A stretch of 64,000 bases of DNA, from positions 1 to 64,000 of the forward strand of contig OZ242037.1 of assembly GCA_965205165.1 (NCBI GenBank), written 5' to 3'. The translations under genes and the position numbers were made by a program. This DNA is from CBDESM01 sp965205165. Lineage in GTDB: Bacteria; Chloroflexota; Dehalococcoidia; Bin125. How positions within the stretch are numbered: the first letter of the stretch is position 1; every line of letters starts with the position of its first letter. Shown here piece by piece: positions 8,351-17,584 of the stretch. Below the pieces are notes generated by a model that was given only the letters and a program-made list of their open reading frames with translations, made no database searches and had not been told where the DNA came from.

Positions 8351-10432
8351 CTAGGTGTTGGCCTTCGTTTCCTCGTCGATCCAGATCATCGGGATGAAGG
8401 CGTTGCCGCGGCCGTAGGTCGCCTTGATGTTGACCCTGTCGTAGTTGAGGTGCTTGACCCAGGGGTTGACGGCCCAGACGCCGGCGTTGGCCGGGTAGGG
8501 GACGAGGTACATCTGCGTGGCCATGTAGCGCTGGATGTCGTTGATGTACTCGATCCGCTCGTCGAGGTCGAGGATGGCGCGCTGCTGCGCGAACATGTCG
8601 TGGAGCCGCTCGTCCTCCTGTGGGCCGCCGCCGATGGCCGCGTCGGGGTGGAACCAGGCGGGCGCGTTGCCGCCGGTGTCGAGGTCGCTGACCGAGTCTT
8701 CGGCGACGCGGTTGGAGGAGCCCCAGTTGTGGCGGCCGGAGGTGCGGTCGTAGCAGGCCGCGAAGAGGTCTTCGGGGTCGAGGGCGCCGCCGTAGAGGGG
8801 GCCGATCGCGATGTCCGGGCGCTGGCCGTCCCAGTCGTCGGGGAAGTTGCCGCGGAAGGTGGAGGCGATGTAGGCGGCGTACTCCTTGGAGTCGATCTCG
8901 AAGAGGAAGCCGGCGTTGAGCACGGAGGCGACGCAGGCTTCGAAGAAGTTGTTGGCGGAGGCTCCGTAGTCGGCGGTGTTGTGGCAGTTGGCCTGCACGC
9001 CGTCGGGGTAGCCGGCGGCGTCCATCAGCTTGCGGGCCTCGCCGATGTCGACGTGGAAGTTGACGCCGGAGTTGACGCCCTCGAACTGCTCGCCGAAGGC
9101 GGAGAGGTCCTTGGGGTCGAGCCAGAAGGGCGGCAGCTGGGAGATGGCGCTGTGCCAGCCGCCGCGGCCGGTGTCGTCGGTCTGGGCTTGGACGCCGTCG
9201 CGGTCGAGCGCCCGCGAGAGGGCGACGCGCATGCGCGGGTCGTTCCAGGGGGCGATCGAGAAGTTGAAGTAGAAGCCACCGGGGACGGTGTTCTTGGTGA
9301 AGACGAAGAAGTCGTCTTCGGCGTAGTTGTCGCGGTCCTGGACCTGCTCCTTCATCAGCGCGAAGGTGGAGCCGGAGAGGGAGGAGTAGTCGAGTCCGCC
9401 GCCGGCGAGGGAGCTGATGATGACGTCGGGGTTGGCGTTCATGGTGGCGGTGATGTTGGAGCAGAGCGGGAGGGCGCTGCCGTCGGGGGCCTTGATGTGC
9501 CAGTTTTCGTTGCGGCGCCAGCGGAGGGCGACGTCGGGCTCGAACTCCTCGAAGATCCAGGGGCCGGAGCCGACGGGGCGCTCGGCGACGGTGCCGTCGT
9601 CGACGATCTCCTGGGGCACGATGAGGAGGTGCTGGGAGGAGGAGACGAGGGTGAGGAAGGGCGCGTGGGGGCGGCTGAGACCGATCTTGATGGTGCGGTC
9701 CTCGCCGCCTTCGAAGCTGTCGACGACGGCGCCCCAGCTGGCGGAGTTGGCGGAGATGTCGACGAAGCGCTGCTGGGTCGCGAGGATGTCGTCGATCGTC
9801 ATCTGGCGGCCGTTGAGGGGTTCGACGTCGTGCCAGAAGATGTCGTCGCGGATGCTGAAGATGTAGGTGGTGGGGTCGACGATCTCGGGGACGCCGGGTG
9901 CGGCGTCGCCGGTGACCTCGGAGCCGTTGATGGGGTCGACGCCGGGCGCGCCCTCGATTTCGCGGAGCAGCTTGGAGTAGTGGTAGCCGCCGGCGTGCTG
10001 GGCGCGGTAGGTGAGGTTCTCGTAGGGGTCGAGGGTGGGCGGGTTGCCGCTGCTGAGGCCGACGTAGGGGGCGATCGAGGCGCCGCCTTGGCCGGGGGTC
10101 GGCCAGCCGCCTTCGGCGGCGGCCTGGGCCGCGGCCTGGCGCGCCTGCTGGTCGTCTTCGGTCTGGGCTTCCTGCTGGGCGGCGGCGTCGGCCTGCTGCT
10201 GGGCTTGCTGCTGCTGGGCGGCCGCCTGCTGCTGTTGCTGCTGCTGGGCGGGGGCCGCGCTGGTGCTCGGCTGCGCTTGCTGCTGCTGCTGGGCGGCGTC
10301 GTCGTCATCGTCGCCGCAGCCGACGAGGGCGAGGCCGGCGGCGCCGACGCCGGCGCGCGCGCTCGCTCCGAGCAGGGATCGGCGGGAGAGCCGCTGCCTG
10401 CGCATCCGCTGCCAGTAGTTCCGCTCTGCCAT
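8351..10432 (-). CDS. ABC transporter substrate-binding lipoprotein, family 5 (peptide/nickel type)
   Basis: 693 residues. Periplasm-facing receptor for the permeases encoded downstream. The N-terminus has a twin-arginine export signal (RLSRRSLLGAS) ending in a lipobox LVGC with the lipid-modified Cys at 39, so it should be exported folded and anchored as a lipoprotein. Residues about 40-105 are a low-complexity D/Q/A linker with runs of up to seven Gln. The remainder is a family-5 solute-binding domain (GSGPWIFEEF, followed by RWRRNENW; MRVALSRALDRDG). The ATG at 10432 was chosen because GGAGGA lies just upstream and it gives a proper signal peptide; the frame stays open to 10549. Substrate unknown. 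Confidence 0.92.
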   Translation of the reverse strand: MAERNYWQRMRRQRLSRRSLLGASARAGVGAAGLALVGCGDDDDDAAQQQQQAQPSTSAAPAQQQQQQQAAAQQQQAQQQADAAAQQEAQTEDDQQARQAAAQAAAEGGWPTPGQGGASIAPYVGLSSGNPPTLDPYENLTYRAQHAGGYHYSKLLREIEGAPGVDPINGSEVTGDAAPGVPEIVDPTTYIFSIRDDIFWHDVEPLNGRQMTIDDILATQQRFVDISANSASWGAVVDSFEGGEDRTIKIGLSRPHAPFLTLVSSSQHLLIVPQEIVDDGTVAERPVGSGPWIFEEFEPDVALRWRRNENWHIKAPDGSALPLCSNITATMNANPDVIISSLAGGGLDYSSLSGSTFALMKEQVQDRDNYAEDDFFVFTKNTVPGGFYFNFSIAPWNDPRMRVALSRALDRDGVQAQTDDTGRGGWHSAISQLPPFWLDPKDLSAFGEQFEGVNSGVNFHVDIGEARKLMDAAGYPDGVQANCHNTADYGASANNFFEACVASVLNAGFLFEIDSKEYAAYIASTFRGNFPDDWDGQRPDIAIGPLYGGALDPEDLFAACYDRTSGRHNWGSSNRVAEDSVSDLDTGGNAPAWFHPDAAIGGGPQEDERLHDMFAQQRAILDLDERIEYINDIQRYMATQMYLVPYPANAGVWAVNPWVKHLNYDRVNIKATYGRGNAFIPMIWIDEETKANT

Positions 10433-10765
10433 GGTGTCCTCCTCCGCGGGCGGGACCTCTCCCCGCCCAAAGACTGGCGTTTCCCGCGAGCCGGCCGGAG
10501 CCGTTCGGGGCATTCGCGGAAAGTTACCCACTTGGCAGAGATGCGTCAACTGATCGTTCGCGCGGCCGTAAGGTTCGGCGGGGCGTGCGAACGCGGTTCG
10601 GGCGGCGTGGCCGGTTCCGGCAGCGTGGATGCGGGCGGAAGCGACGGGGCAGCGGGGGGATGAGCGGAGCGCGGCGTTGGGCGCGGAATGGCCGGCCGGG
10701 TCCGCGGTGCGGGTTGCGCCGTCGGCGCGTCGGGCGCGGGCGTGGTTGCGGCGGTGAGGTTGGGG
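10433..10765. other. Non-coding stretch between tmRNA 3' end and receptor gene
   Basis: About 330 bases with no supported gene. It contains the receptor's ribosome-binding site (GGAGGA on the minus strand near 10440) and presumably its promoter, plus whatever terminates ssrA. I saw no convincing hairpin or consensus promoter in it. Confidence 0.5.
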
Positions 10766-11118
10766 TGGTGGAGACGGGGGAGAATCGAACTCCCCGTCCA
10801 GTGAACCGCTCGTCGAAGCGTCTACGCGCGTAGTCGTCGTTTTGGCGTTCCGCTGCCGGCGCCCGACGACGGGCTCGCGGCGGCGGTGAGTCGGTGGTCT
10901 TATCCGGGCGTACCCGACGCTCCGCCCGGAGCGTCCGGACTAGACGGCGCCACTCCCCCAACGGTCCGGCGGCGTGCGGGGGGTGACGTCGCCGCGGCTA
11001 GGCGGCGAGGGCGAGCTCCTTGGTTTCGCCAGTTAAGGAAGGTCGCCGTTTTTACCGAGGGACGGCGCCTCGGCGCGCAGCTCCGAAAAGTCGATCCCTG
11101 TCGAGCCCTTTCGTCCCC
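10766..11118 (-). ncRNA. ssrA: Transfer-messenger RNA (tmRNA, SsrA)
   Basis: One-piece tmRNA of about 353 nt. The 5' GGGGACG (11118-11112) pairs perfectly, with one G-U, with CGUCUCC before the encoded 3' ACCA (10766-10769). The T-arm GGACGGGGAGTTCGATTCTC is at the 3' side and a GGGATCGACTTTTC D-like segment is near the 5' end. After pseudoknot PK1 (CGCCG...CGGCG) the tag reading frame most likely begins at GGC (11030) and reads GETKELALAA, stop TAG at 10998-11000. The tag marks proteins from stalled ribosomes for proteolysis; smpB, encoding its partner, lies 2 kb upstream on the same strand. The resume codon is inferred from alignment to the E. coli layout. Confidence 0.95.
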
Positions 11119-11191
11119 ATGCGGGCATGCCGGCGCGCGCCGGCTGCGGATCATCCTAGCGGGACTGCGCCAATCCCGCGTGTCAACGGGG

Positions 11192-13003
11192 CTACACGGC
11201 CGCTTGGTCCGGGTCTTTGCGCTCCGCGGCCGCCGCATTGCGCTGGATGCGGTCGCGCCAGAGGTAGAGGACGGCTTGCAGCGCCGTCACGGCATCCGCC
11301 ATCGGCGCGGGCACCGCCGCGTCAAGGGCGTGGAAGTACTTGGCCCGCAGGTTCAGGCCCAGCGGATCGGAGAGCGTCCAGTTCAGGTACTGCCAGAGCG
11401 GGTCGTCGATGTGGTTGCGGAGTTGGCGCAGCATCGCGCCGAGCCCTTGCGCGTGGCCGGGCGACTTCGGCTTCGGCTGCACCCATGTCGCGCCGCCGCA
11501 TTCCTGAGATAGGTCCCGGACGATGCGTTCGATGCGGCGAAGGGCGAGAACCGTTGCTTCTTCACCGGCGTCGTGGCGCCAGTACAGGAAGGCGCGGGCG
11601 AGTCCCTCCGCAGTCCAGCGGTCCGGCCATGCTGCCGCGAAGAAGCCGTGCAGCTCGGCGCCCGCGGCATCCGTCCAGTGCCGCTCTCGGATTCCGGCGA
11701 GCGCTGGTTCGATCAGGGCCGTCCGGGACAGGCGCAGCAGCAGTTCCCGCGCTTGCGCTTCCTTGTATTGCGCCCGCTCGCCGGGAGTGGACGGGGCGAA
11801 GACGAGGCGGCCCTCTTCATCAAGCACGTTGATCTGGACGAGGTCCAAGACCACGGAGGACATCCTGCCGACAACGCGCTGCACCCCTTCCTCATTCCAA
11901 GACGGCAGATCCAACAACGCCAAGTGGCACAGGGGGTCGGGCAGCGATTCCTCACTGACGATCTCGGCGACCACTGCCTCGATATCCGCCGCCGGCAAGC
12001 TCATCTCGACGCTCGACGAGTGGAAGTCAGATCCGGACAGTTCCACGCACTTGAGGTCGGCGCGTGCTTCGCGAATCAGCTCTGAATCTCCGGTGCGCTC
12101 GGCCATCTCAATCGCTCGCTGGATCCGCCAGAGTCGATCCAAGCCCGGATTCGCGTTTCGAGCGGTGGTCAACCAGTGCCGCACTCGTCGCTCCTGCAGC
12201 CGGCTCACCTCGGCAGAATCGGCGAAGCGGCGGGCGAACTGAATCTCGTCGCTGAAGAGATCGTCAACTGCCCATTCATTGTCGTGGTACAGGTCCTGCA
12301 TCTTTTCGACGCATTCGCTCAACGGCTCCATGAGCGCAGCTGGTCCGCATTCGACCGCGAGGGAGAACAGCCGCCCCGCGATGCCGGGTTGGTCGCCCGC
12401 ACGGGCATGCGAGAGTTCTGCCTGCAATGCTGCAAGCGATGCGCTGGCCACTTGGGCGTCGGCGTCGGCATGACGAATCTCGCGGCCCAAGTCGCGTGCC
12501 CGTCGGAGAACATCAATGGCGTCGAGCTCTCCAGCGTTCTCAGAGTCCTTCGCCGAAGAGTCGCCCGTGATGGACCAAGGCAACTCAGATGCCGACAGAT
12601 ACGCGGTGAATGCGCACTTCGCATGGCGATGGGGTTCGTCGCCGTACTTGGCAAGCCACAGCAGGTCGTGCAGGCGGGCAAGCAGCGCCGGGTGATTGGC
12701 GACTTCCGCAGCTGCGGCCCACACCCGATGCCAACTGTCGTCGGTTTGGTCCACGGGCCGTGGCACCGCCTGTACGCCTGTAGTCAATAGCGGGATGAGG
12801 GGGCCGAATCGATCATCATCGTGCTGGGGGGTTGGCGAGAAGCAATAGCTGACGGCTGCGCGCAACGCCGTGAGCTCCACTGGCTGGCTGTCCCCCTTGC
12901 TTGACGGAAGGTCCGGAAAGATCTGGCCGAGATCGACGCTGTCGCCTAACAGCCGCTCGATCTGAGTCACAGTCTCCAAGATCGCCTCTCGGTCCGTCAC
13001 CAC
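11192..13003 (-). CDS. DUF4209-like protein with HEPN-type R-x4-H motif
   Basis: 603 residues, largely alpha-helical by composition. The C-terminal ~70 residues resemble DUF4209, a HEPN-related family: SDPLGLNLRAKYFHAL, where family members usually have LNLRN--AHG. The R553-x4-H558 spacing matches the HEPN RNase motif, although the usual Asn after Arg is Ala here. No other domain is recognised. The GTG at 13003 follows GAGAGGAGAC at suitable spacing. The gene has clearly lower G+C than smpB and lies between smpB and ssrA, a pair often adjacent, so it looks like a later insertion beside the tmRNA gene. A role in phage defence or stress RNA cleavage is only inference. Confidence 0.75.
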   Translation of the reverse strand: MVTDREAILETVTQIERLLGDSVDLGQIFPDLPSSKGDSQPVELTALRAAVSYCFSPTPQHDDDRFGPLIPLLTTGVQAVPRPVDQTDDSWHRVWAAAAEVANHPALLARLHDLLWLAKYGDEPHRHAKCAFTAYLSASELPWSITGDSSAKDSENAGELDAIDVLRRARDLGREIRHADADAQVASASLAALQAELSHARAGDQPGIAGRLFSLAVECGPAALMEPLSECVEKMQDLYHDNEWAVDDLFSDEIQFARRFADSAEVSRLQERRVRHWLTTARNANPGLDRLWRIQRAIEMAERTGDSELIREARADLKCVELSGSDFHSSSVEMSLPAADIEAVVAEIVSEESLPDPLCHLALLDLPSWNEEGVQRVVGRMSSVVLDLVQINVLDEEGRLVFAPSTPGERAQYKEAQARELLLRLSRTALIEPALAGIRERHWTDAAGAELHGFFAAAWPDRWTAEGLARAFLYWRHDAGEEATVLALRRIERIVRDLSQECGGATWVQPKPKSPGHAQGLGAMLRQLRNHIDDPLWQYLNWTLSDPLGLNLRAKYFHALDAAVPAPMADAVTALQAVLYLWRDRIQRNAAAAERKDPDQAAV

Positions 13004-13099
13004 GCCCGTCTCCTCTCGCGTTCCTTTTCCTCGAAGGGCCGAGAATAGATCATCGGTTCGCGATTTTGCGTTGTCGCATGGGCATGGAAGTAAAGGGGG

Positions 13100-13615
13100 T
13101 TACGCACGGGAGTTGAGGGCGCGTTGGATGTCGCGGGCGTGGTCGCGTTTGGCGATGTCTTGGCGTTTTTCGTGCTGGCGCTTGCCGCGGCCGATGCCGA
13201 GTTGGAGTTTGGCGAGGCCGCGGTGGAGGGAGAGGGCGATGGGGACGAGGGTGAGGCCGCGCTGTTCGAAGGCGGCTTGGAGGTCGCGGATTTCGCGCTT
13301 GTGGAGGAGCAGGCGGCGGTCGCGGAGGGGTTCGTGGTTGGCTTGGCCGGCGGGGTCGTAGCGGGGGATGTGGGCGCCGATCAGCCAGAGTTCGCCGTTG
13401 CGGGGGCGGCAGTAGGCCTCGGCGATGCTGGCGCGGCCGAGGCGGATGGACTTGATTTCGCTGCCGGAGAGCTGGATGCCGGCTTCGTAGCGCTTGAGGA
13501 TGTCGTACTGGTAGAGGGCGCGGCGGTTGCGGGCGACGACGCGATCGTTGGCGGCGGCGCCGTTGGGCTCCGCGCTTGCGGTTGGCTTGCGGTTGCGACG
13601 TGATTTGCGCGCCAT
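13100..13615 (-). CDS. smpB: SsrA-binding protein SmpB
   Basis: 171 residues. Binds the tRNA-like part of tmRNA and brings it to stalled ribosomes. After a ~25-residue basic extension the core shows NRRALYQYDILKRYEAGIQL, SGSEIKSIRLGRASI, the IPRYDP segment, RDRRLLLHKREI and the basic tail KLQLGIGRGKRQHEKRQDIA, all SmpB signatures. It lies upstream of ssrA on the same strand with one gene between. A strong hairpin upstream separates it from the proX gene. Confidence 0.97.
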   Translation of the reverse strand: MARKSRRNRKPTASAEPNGAAANDRVVARNRRALYQYDILKRYEAGIQLSGSEIKSIRLGRASIAEAYCRPRNGELWLIGAHIPRYDPAGQANHEPLRDRRLLLHKREIRDLQAAFEQRGLTLVPIALSLHRGLAKLQLGIGRGKRQHEKRQDIAKRDHARDIQRALNSRA

Positions 13616-13648
13616 TCGATCCAGCGTAGGGCGGCGCGGGGATTCGGC

Positions 13649-13678
13649 TGCGGCCGGGATCGCGGGATCCCGGCCGCA
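13649..13678 (-). terminator. Hairpin terminator after the proVWX operon
   Basis: A perfect 12-bp stem (TGCGGCCGGGAT at 13649-13660, ATCCCGGCCGCA at 13667-13678) with a 6-base loop lies 7 bases past the proX stop and upstream of smpB. It lacks a T-run on either strand, so it may act with Rho or as a 3'-end stabiliser. Confidence 0.6.
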
Positions 13679-13684
13679 ACCGGC

Positions 13685-14773
13685 TCAGGACTGCTCGGCG
13701 ATGGCGGCGTCTACGCGGTCGAGGACGTCGGAGGGGACGAAGGTGCTCCAGGCGTCGCGGAAGTTGCGCAGGTAGTAGAGGGCGCCGCCTTCTGGGGTGG
13801 CGTTGTTGTCGGCCATCCAGGCTTCGACCTTGCTGTCGGTGGCGGCGTCGAAGTCCCACTTGCGGAGGAATTCGACGATTTCGGGGGCGCGCTCGCCGAG
13901 CGAGGAGTGGGTGATGACGTTGATGTCGGGGGCCGGGTAGGCGCAGCCCTTGTCGTCGTCCCAGCAGGCCTGGGTCCAGTCGGGCTCTTCGAGGACGTAG
14001 AGGTCGAGGCGTCCGGCGACGACGGTGGGGCTCCACATGTAGCCGAGCCAGGGGTCGCCGTTGGTGTAGGCGCCTTCGAGGTCGGCGAAGAGGGCGGCGC
14101 CGCTGCCGGGGCTGATGATTTCGAGGGAGTCGCGGAGGCCGTAGGCGTCGAATTTGGCGTCGTTGACCTGCTCGCAGGCCCAGCCGGGGATGCAGGTGAC
14201 GAAGCGTGCCTTGCCGCCGGAGTCGGCGGTGACGAAGACGTCGGCGTAGTCGGGCAGGTCGGAGACGGAGACGAGGCCGGGGTTGGCGTCCTTGACGTAC
14301 TGGGGGATGACCCAGGCTTCCCAGCCGCCGGCGAGGCTCTTGCCGACGAATTGGACGATGCTCTGGTCCTCGAGGTCGTTGTACCACTCCTGCTGGGCGG
14401 GCCACATCTCCATGGTGATGTCGGAGTCGCCGTTGGTCAGGGCTTCCCAGAGCAGGACGGTGTCGCCGGGGACGAGTTCGACGGGGTAGCCGTAGCCGTG
14501 CTCGACGATGAAGGCGGCGATGCGGTTCTGGAGCAGGGCGGAGTCCCAGTTGAGGTCGGAGAAGCGGACGGGGGCCTTCTCGCCGCCGGCTTGGGCTTGG
14601 GGCTGTTCGGCGGCGGCCTGCTGTTGCTGCTGTTGCTGGGGTTCGTCGGCGACGACGGGGACGGCCTGTTGCTGCTGCTGGTCGTCTCCGCTGCAGGCGG
14701 CGGCGAAGAGGGCGGCTGCTCCGGCGATGATCGCGAGCAGCAGCGCGAAGGTTCTAGCGGTGATCATGGGCAT
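13685..14773 (-). CDS. proX: Glycine betaine/proline-type ABC transporter substrate-binding lipoprotein
   Basis: 362 residues. OpuAC/ProX-type receptor for compatible solutes such as glycine betaine or choline. A signal peptide ends in the lipobox FAAAC (Cys 27), followed by a Q-rich linker (about residues 28-70, runs of five to seven Gln). The binding domain includes NWDSALLQNRIAAFIVEHGY, GDTVLLWEAL, MEMWPAQQ and GSGAALFADLEGAYTNGDPW, typical of the family including the aromatic ligand cage. The ATG at 14773 has AGGA six bases upstream; an in-frame ATG follows at 14767. Third gene of proVWX. Confidence 0.92.
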   Translation of the reverse strand: MPMITARTFALLLAIIAGAAALFAAACSGDDQQQQQAVPVVADEPQQQQQQQAAAEQPQAQAGGEKAPVRFSDLNWDSALLQNRIAAFIVEHGYGYPVELVPGDTVLLWEALTNGDSDITMEMWPAQQEWYNDLEDQSIVQFVGKSLAGGWEAWVIPQYVKDANPGLVSVSDLPDYADVFVTADSGGKARFVTCIPGWACEQVNDAKFDAYGLRDSLEIISPGSGAALFADLEGAYTNGDPWLGYMWSPTVVAGRLDLYVLEEPDWTQACWDDDKGCAYPAPDINVITHSSLGERAPEIVEFLRKWDFDAATDSKVEAWMADNNATPEGGALYYLRNFRDAWSTFVPSDVLDRVDAAIAEQS

Positions 14774-14790
14774 TGCCTTTCCTGGCTGGT

Positions 14791-16233
14791 TCAGTCCGAT
14801 GCTACCCCAGCGGCAGCGGCCTGCCGCTTGCGGGCGATGGCTTGGGTGACGCGGTCGATGATGATGGCGAGCATGACGATGCCGAGTCCGGCGAGCAGGG
14901 CGTTGCCGGCTTCGAGGCGGCCGAGGGACTGGAGGACGTCGAAGCCGAGGCCGGGCGCGCCGACGAGGGAGGCGATCACGATCATGGCGAGGGCCATGAG
15001 GGTGGTCTGGTTGACGCCGGCCATGATGGTGGGCATGGCGAGGGGGACCTTGACCTTGAGCAGCATCTGGCGGCGGGTGAGGCCGAAGGATTCGGCGGCT
15101 TCGATGGTCTCTTCGGGGAGTTGGCGGATGCCGAGGTTGGTGAGGCGGACGGCGGGGGGGACGGCGTAGACGAGGGTGGCCATGATGGCGGGCATGGCGC
15201 CGATCGAGAAGAAGCCGATCATGGGGACGAGGTAGACGAAGCTGGGCATGGTCTGGGCGGCGTCGAGGATCGGGCGGAGGGCGCGGTCGAGGCGGTCGCT
15301 CTGGGAGGCCCAGATGCCGAGGGGGACCGCGATGGCGATGGAGAGGGTGACGGTGATCAGGACGAGGGAGATGGTTTCGAGGGTGCTCTGCCAGTAGCCG
15401 AGCAGGGCGAGGAGGAAGAGGGAGAGGGCGGAGGCGAGGGCGGTCCTGGGTCCGGCGGTGCGCCAGGCGATGACGCCGATCATGAGGATCAGGCCGGGCC
15501 AGGGGATCCACTCGAGCGCATCGCCGATGGCGATGAAGAGCCAGACCACGGCGTCTTCGATCGAGCCGAAGATGAAGTCGATGTTGGTGTCGAGCCAGTC
15601 GAGCGCGTCGTCGACGGCGGCGCCGACTTCGCGGCCGATCAGGATTTCGCGGTCGGGGACGAGCAGCTCGCCGCTTTCGTAGACGACTTGGAGGGGGAGC
15701 GGCCGGCCGCGGGTTTGGAGGGCGGCGGGGTCGAGCGGGGCGGACCAGGTGGTGGATTCGAAGCCTTCGGGCGCGTTGGCGCCGGCGAGGTCGCCGGAGA
15801 CGGGCTGCAGGGCGATCTCGCGGCCGTTGACGATCGCGGTGACGGGGGTGCGGCCTTCGCGATCGGTGGCGCTTTGCTTGAGGTCGATGAAGATGCGCCC
15901 GGCGGCGCCGGCGTCGGGGTGGGCTTCGGGGTAGTAGGCGACGCCGCCGAGGTCGGAGGGGGATTGCTCGATCGCGCCCGCTTCATCGGCGCGGTAGGCG
16001 TAGACGGCCCGGTCGCCGGAGCCTTCGACGGCGAAGCTGATGCCGGCGGCCTGGTCCTGCCAGAAGCGGGGGAAGGTGCGGAGCTCCTGGAGGCCGATGG
16101 CGACGAGGATGCCGAAGAGCGCGGCGAAGACCGCGCACCACCAGATCCAGCCCGGGATTCTGCGGAGCGGCGCGGGGAGGCGGGCGCGGAGGCCCCGTTC
16201 ATCGGCGTCGGCTTGGGCCGGCTGGGCGATCAT
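14791..16233 (-). CDS. proW: Glycine betaine/proline-type ABC transporter permease
   Basis: 480 residues, long for ProW. The N-terminal half has one membrane helix (about 32-50) and then a ~130-residue extracytoplasmic segment (SFAVEGSGDRAVYAYR onwards) that is not part of standard ProW; its function is unknown. The C-terminal half is the normal channel domain, with repeated helices and the coupling motif LPEETIEAAESFGLTRRQML. The start overlaps the end of proV by ATGA (16230-16233), indicating coupled translation. Confidence 0.9.
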   Translation of the reverse strand: MIAQPAQADADERGLRARLPAPLRRIPGWIWWCAVFAALFGILVAIGLQELRTFPRFWQDQAAGISFAVEGSGDRAVYAYRADEAGAIEQSPSDLGGVAYYPEAHPDAGAAGRIFIDLKQSATDREGRTPVTAIVNGREIALQPVSGDLAGANAPEGFESTTWSAPLDPAALQTRGRPLPLQVVYESGELLVPDREILIGREVGAAVDDALDWLDTNIDFIFGSIEDAVVWLFIAIGDALEWIPWPGLILMIGVIAWRTAGPRTALASALSLFLLALLGYWQSTLETISLVLITVTLSIAIAVPLGIWASQSDRLDRALRPILDAAQTMPSFVYLVPMIGFFSIGAMPAIMATLVYAVPPAVRLTNLGIRQLPEETIEAAESFGLTRRQMLLKVKVPLAMPTIMAGVNQTTLMALAMIVIASLVGAPGLGFDVLQSLGRLEAGNALLAGLGIVMLAIIIDRVTQAIARKRQAAAAGVASD

Positions 16234-17483
16234 CGGGCACCGACGGTCTTGACGTTCTCGACGGCCTCGTCGACGGCCATGGCGTCGGCGAGGATTTCGA
16301 GCGGGACGACGCCCATGAGGCGGCCGTCGTCGTCGATGACGGGGAGCGGGTGGTCGGCGCGGATGCCGAGGGCGACCATGTCGTCGAGCACGGTGTCGAG
16401 GTGGATGGCCTGGTCGGCGTGGATGCGGACGTCGCCGGCGGTCGCGCCGTCGGGTGCGCGCTGGAGGTCGGTCAGCCAGACCCAGCCGCGGTAGCGGCCG
16501 TCGTCGTCGGTGAGGCGCACGATCTCCTCGCCGGGGGCGACGTCGCGTTCGGGGCGGACGTAGCCGGCGGCGGCATCGGCGGCGGGCCGTGAGGCGTTGC
16601 AGATGACAGCGCTGTCGTCCATGACGGATTGGGCGGCGACGAGGCCCTGCATGCGGAGGTCCTTGGTGAAGTCGCGGACGAAGGCGTTGGCGGGATGGAG
16701 GGCGACGTCGGTGGGGTCGCCGCGCTGGACGACGGCGCCGGCCTCCATGATCACGAGCTGGTCGCCGACGCGGACGGCTTCGGCGAGGTCGTGGGTGATG
16801 AAGATGATGGTCTTGTGGAGTGCTTCCTGGAGCTGCTTGAGCTCGTCTTGGAGGTCGCGGCGGATGACGGGGTCGAGGGCGCTGAAGGGCTCGTCCATGA
16901 GCAGGACGGGGGCGTCCATGGCGAGGGCGCGGGCGAGGCCGACGCGCTGCTTCATGCCGCCGGAGAGTTCGGCGGGCATGGAGCCGCCCCAGCCGCCGAG
17001 GCCGACGAGTTCGAGGGCCTGTTCGGCGCGGTCGCGGCGGTCGCGTCCGTCGGCGCCCTTGATTTCGAGGCCCCAGGCGGCGTTGTCGAGGACGGAGCGG
17101 TGGGGCATCAGGCCGAAGTGCTGGAAGACCATGGAGAGTTCGGTGCGGCGGAGTTCGCGCAGTTCCTCGTCGGAGAGGGAGGAGACCTCGCGGCCGCTGA
17201 GCCAGATTTCGCCGGCGGTGGGGTCGATCAGGCGGTTGACGCAGCGGACGAGGGTGGACTTGCCGCAGCCGGAGAGGCCCATGACGACGAAGATTTCGCC
17301 CTTGCCGACGTCGAAGGAGACGTCGCGCAGGGCGAGGACGCAGCCGGTCTCTTCCTGGATGTCGTCCTTGGACTTGCCGGAGTGGGCGAGTTCGAGCGCC
17401 TCGTCCCCGCGGTCGCCGAAGATCTTGTAGACCCCGCGGATCGAGATCAGCGCATCGTCGCCATTGGGGCCGGGCTCGCTCAT
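16230..17483 (-). CDS. proV: Glycine betaine/proline-type ABC transporter ATP-binding protein
   Basis: 417 residues from the chosen ATG. Powers the importer. ISIRGVYKIFGDRGDEAL at the N-terminus is the ProV hallmark, followed by Walker A GLSGCGKST, Q-loop MVFQHFGLMPHRSV, signature LSGGMKQRVGLARAL, Walker B VLLMDEPFSALDP and H-loop FITHDLAEA. The C-terminal ~130 residues are a pair of CBS domains, which in this family sense ionic strength and gate transport. The frame extends to an ATG at 17537 (18 more residues); I prefer 17483 because the shorter N-terminus matches the family. First gene of the operon. Confidence 0.93.
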   Translation of the reverse strand: MSEPGPNGDDALISIRGVYKIFGDRGDEALELAHSGKSKDDIQEETGCVLALRDVSFDVGKGEIFVVMGLSGCGKSTLVRCVNRLIDPTAGEIWLSGREVSSLSDEELRELRRTELSMVFQHFGLMPHRSVLDNAAWGLEIKGADGRDRRDRAEQALELVGLGGWGGSMPAELSGGMKQRVGLARALAMDAPVLLMDEPFSALDPVIRRDLQDELKQLQEALHKTIIFITHDLAEAVRVGDQLVIMEAGAVVQRGDPTDVALHPANAFVRDFTKDLRMQGLVAAQSVMDDSAVICNASRPAADAAAGYVRPERDVAPGEEIVRLTDDDGRYRGWVWLTDLQRAPDGATAGDVRIHADQAIHLDTVLDDMVALGIRADHPLPVIDDDGRLMGVVPLEILADAMAVDEAVENVKTVGAR

Positions 17484-17584
17484 CGCCGCTTCGCCGCTCC
17501 CATCTGCCAACTGCGCAACGCGGCGCGAGTTCACCATAGCGCACAGGCGGGGCTGATCCGGCGGACATAAGGCGCGAAGGCAGG

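Noticed and set aside
7514..10663. A 1,049-codon plus-strand frame opposite the peptide importer genes
   Set aside because: Antisense to three confident ABC transporter genes; Gly/Asp/Glu/Val-rich without any domain.
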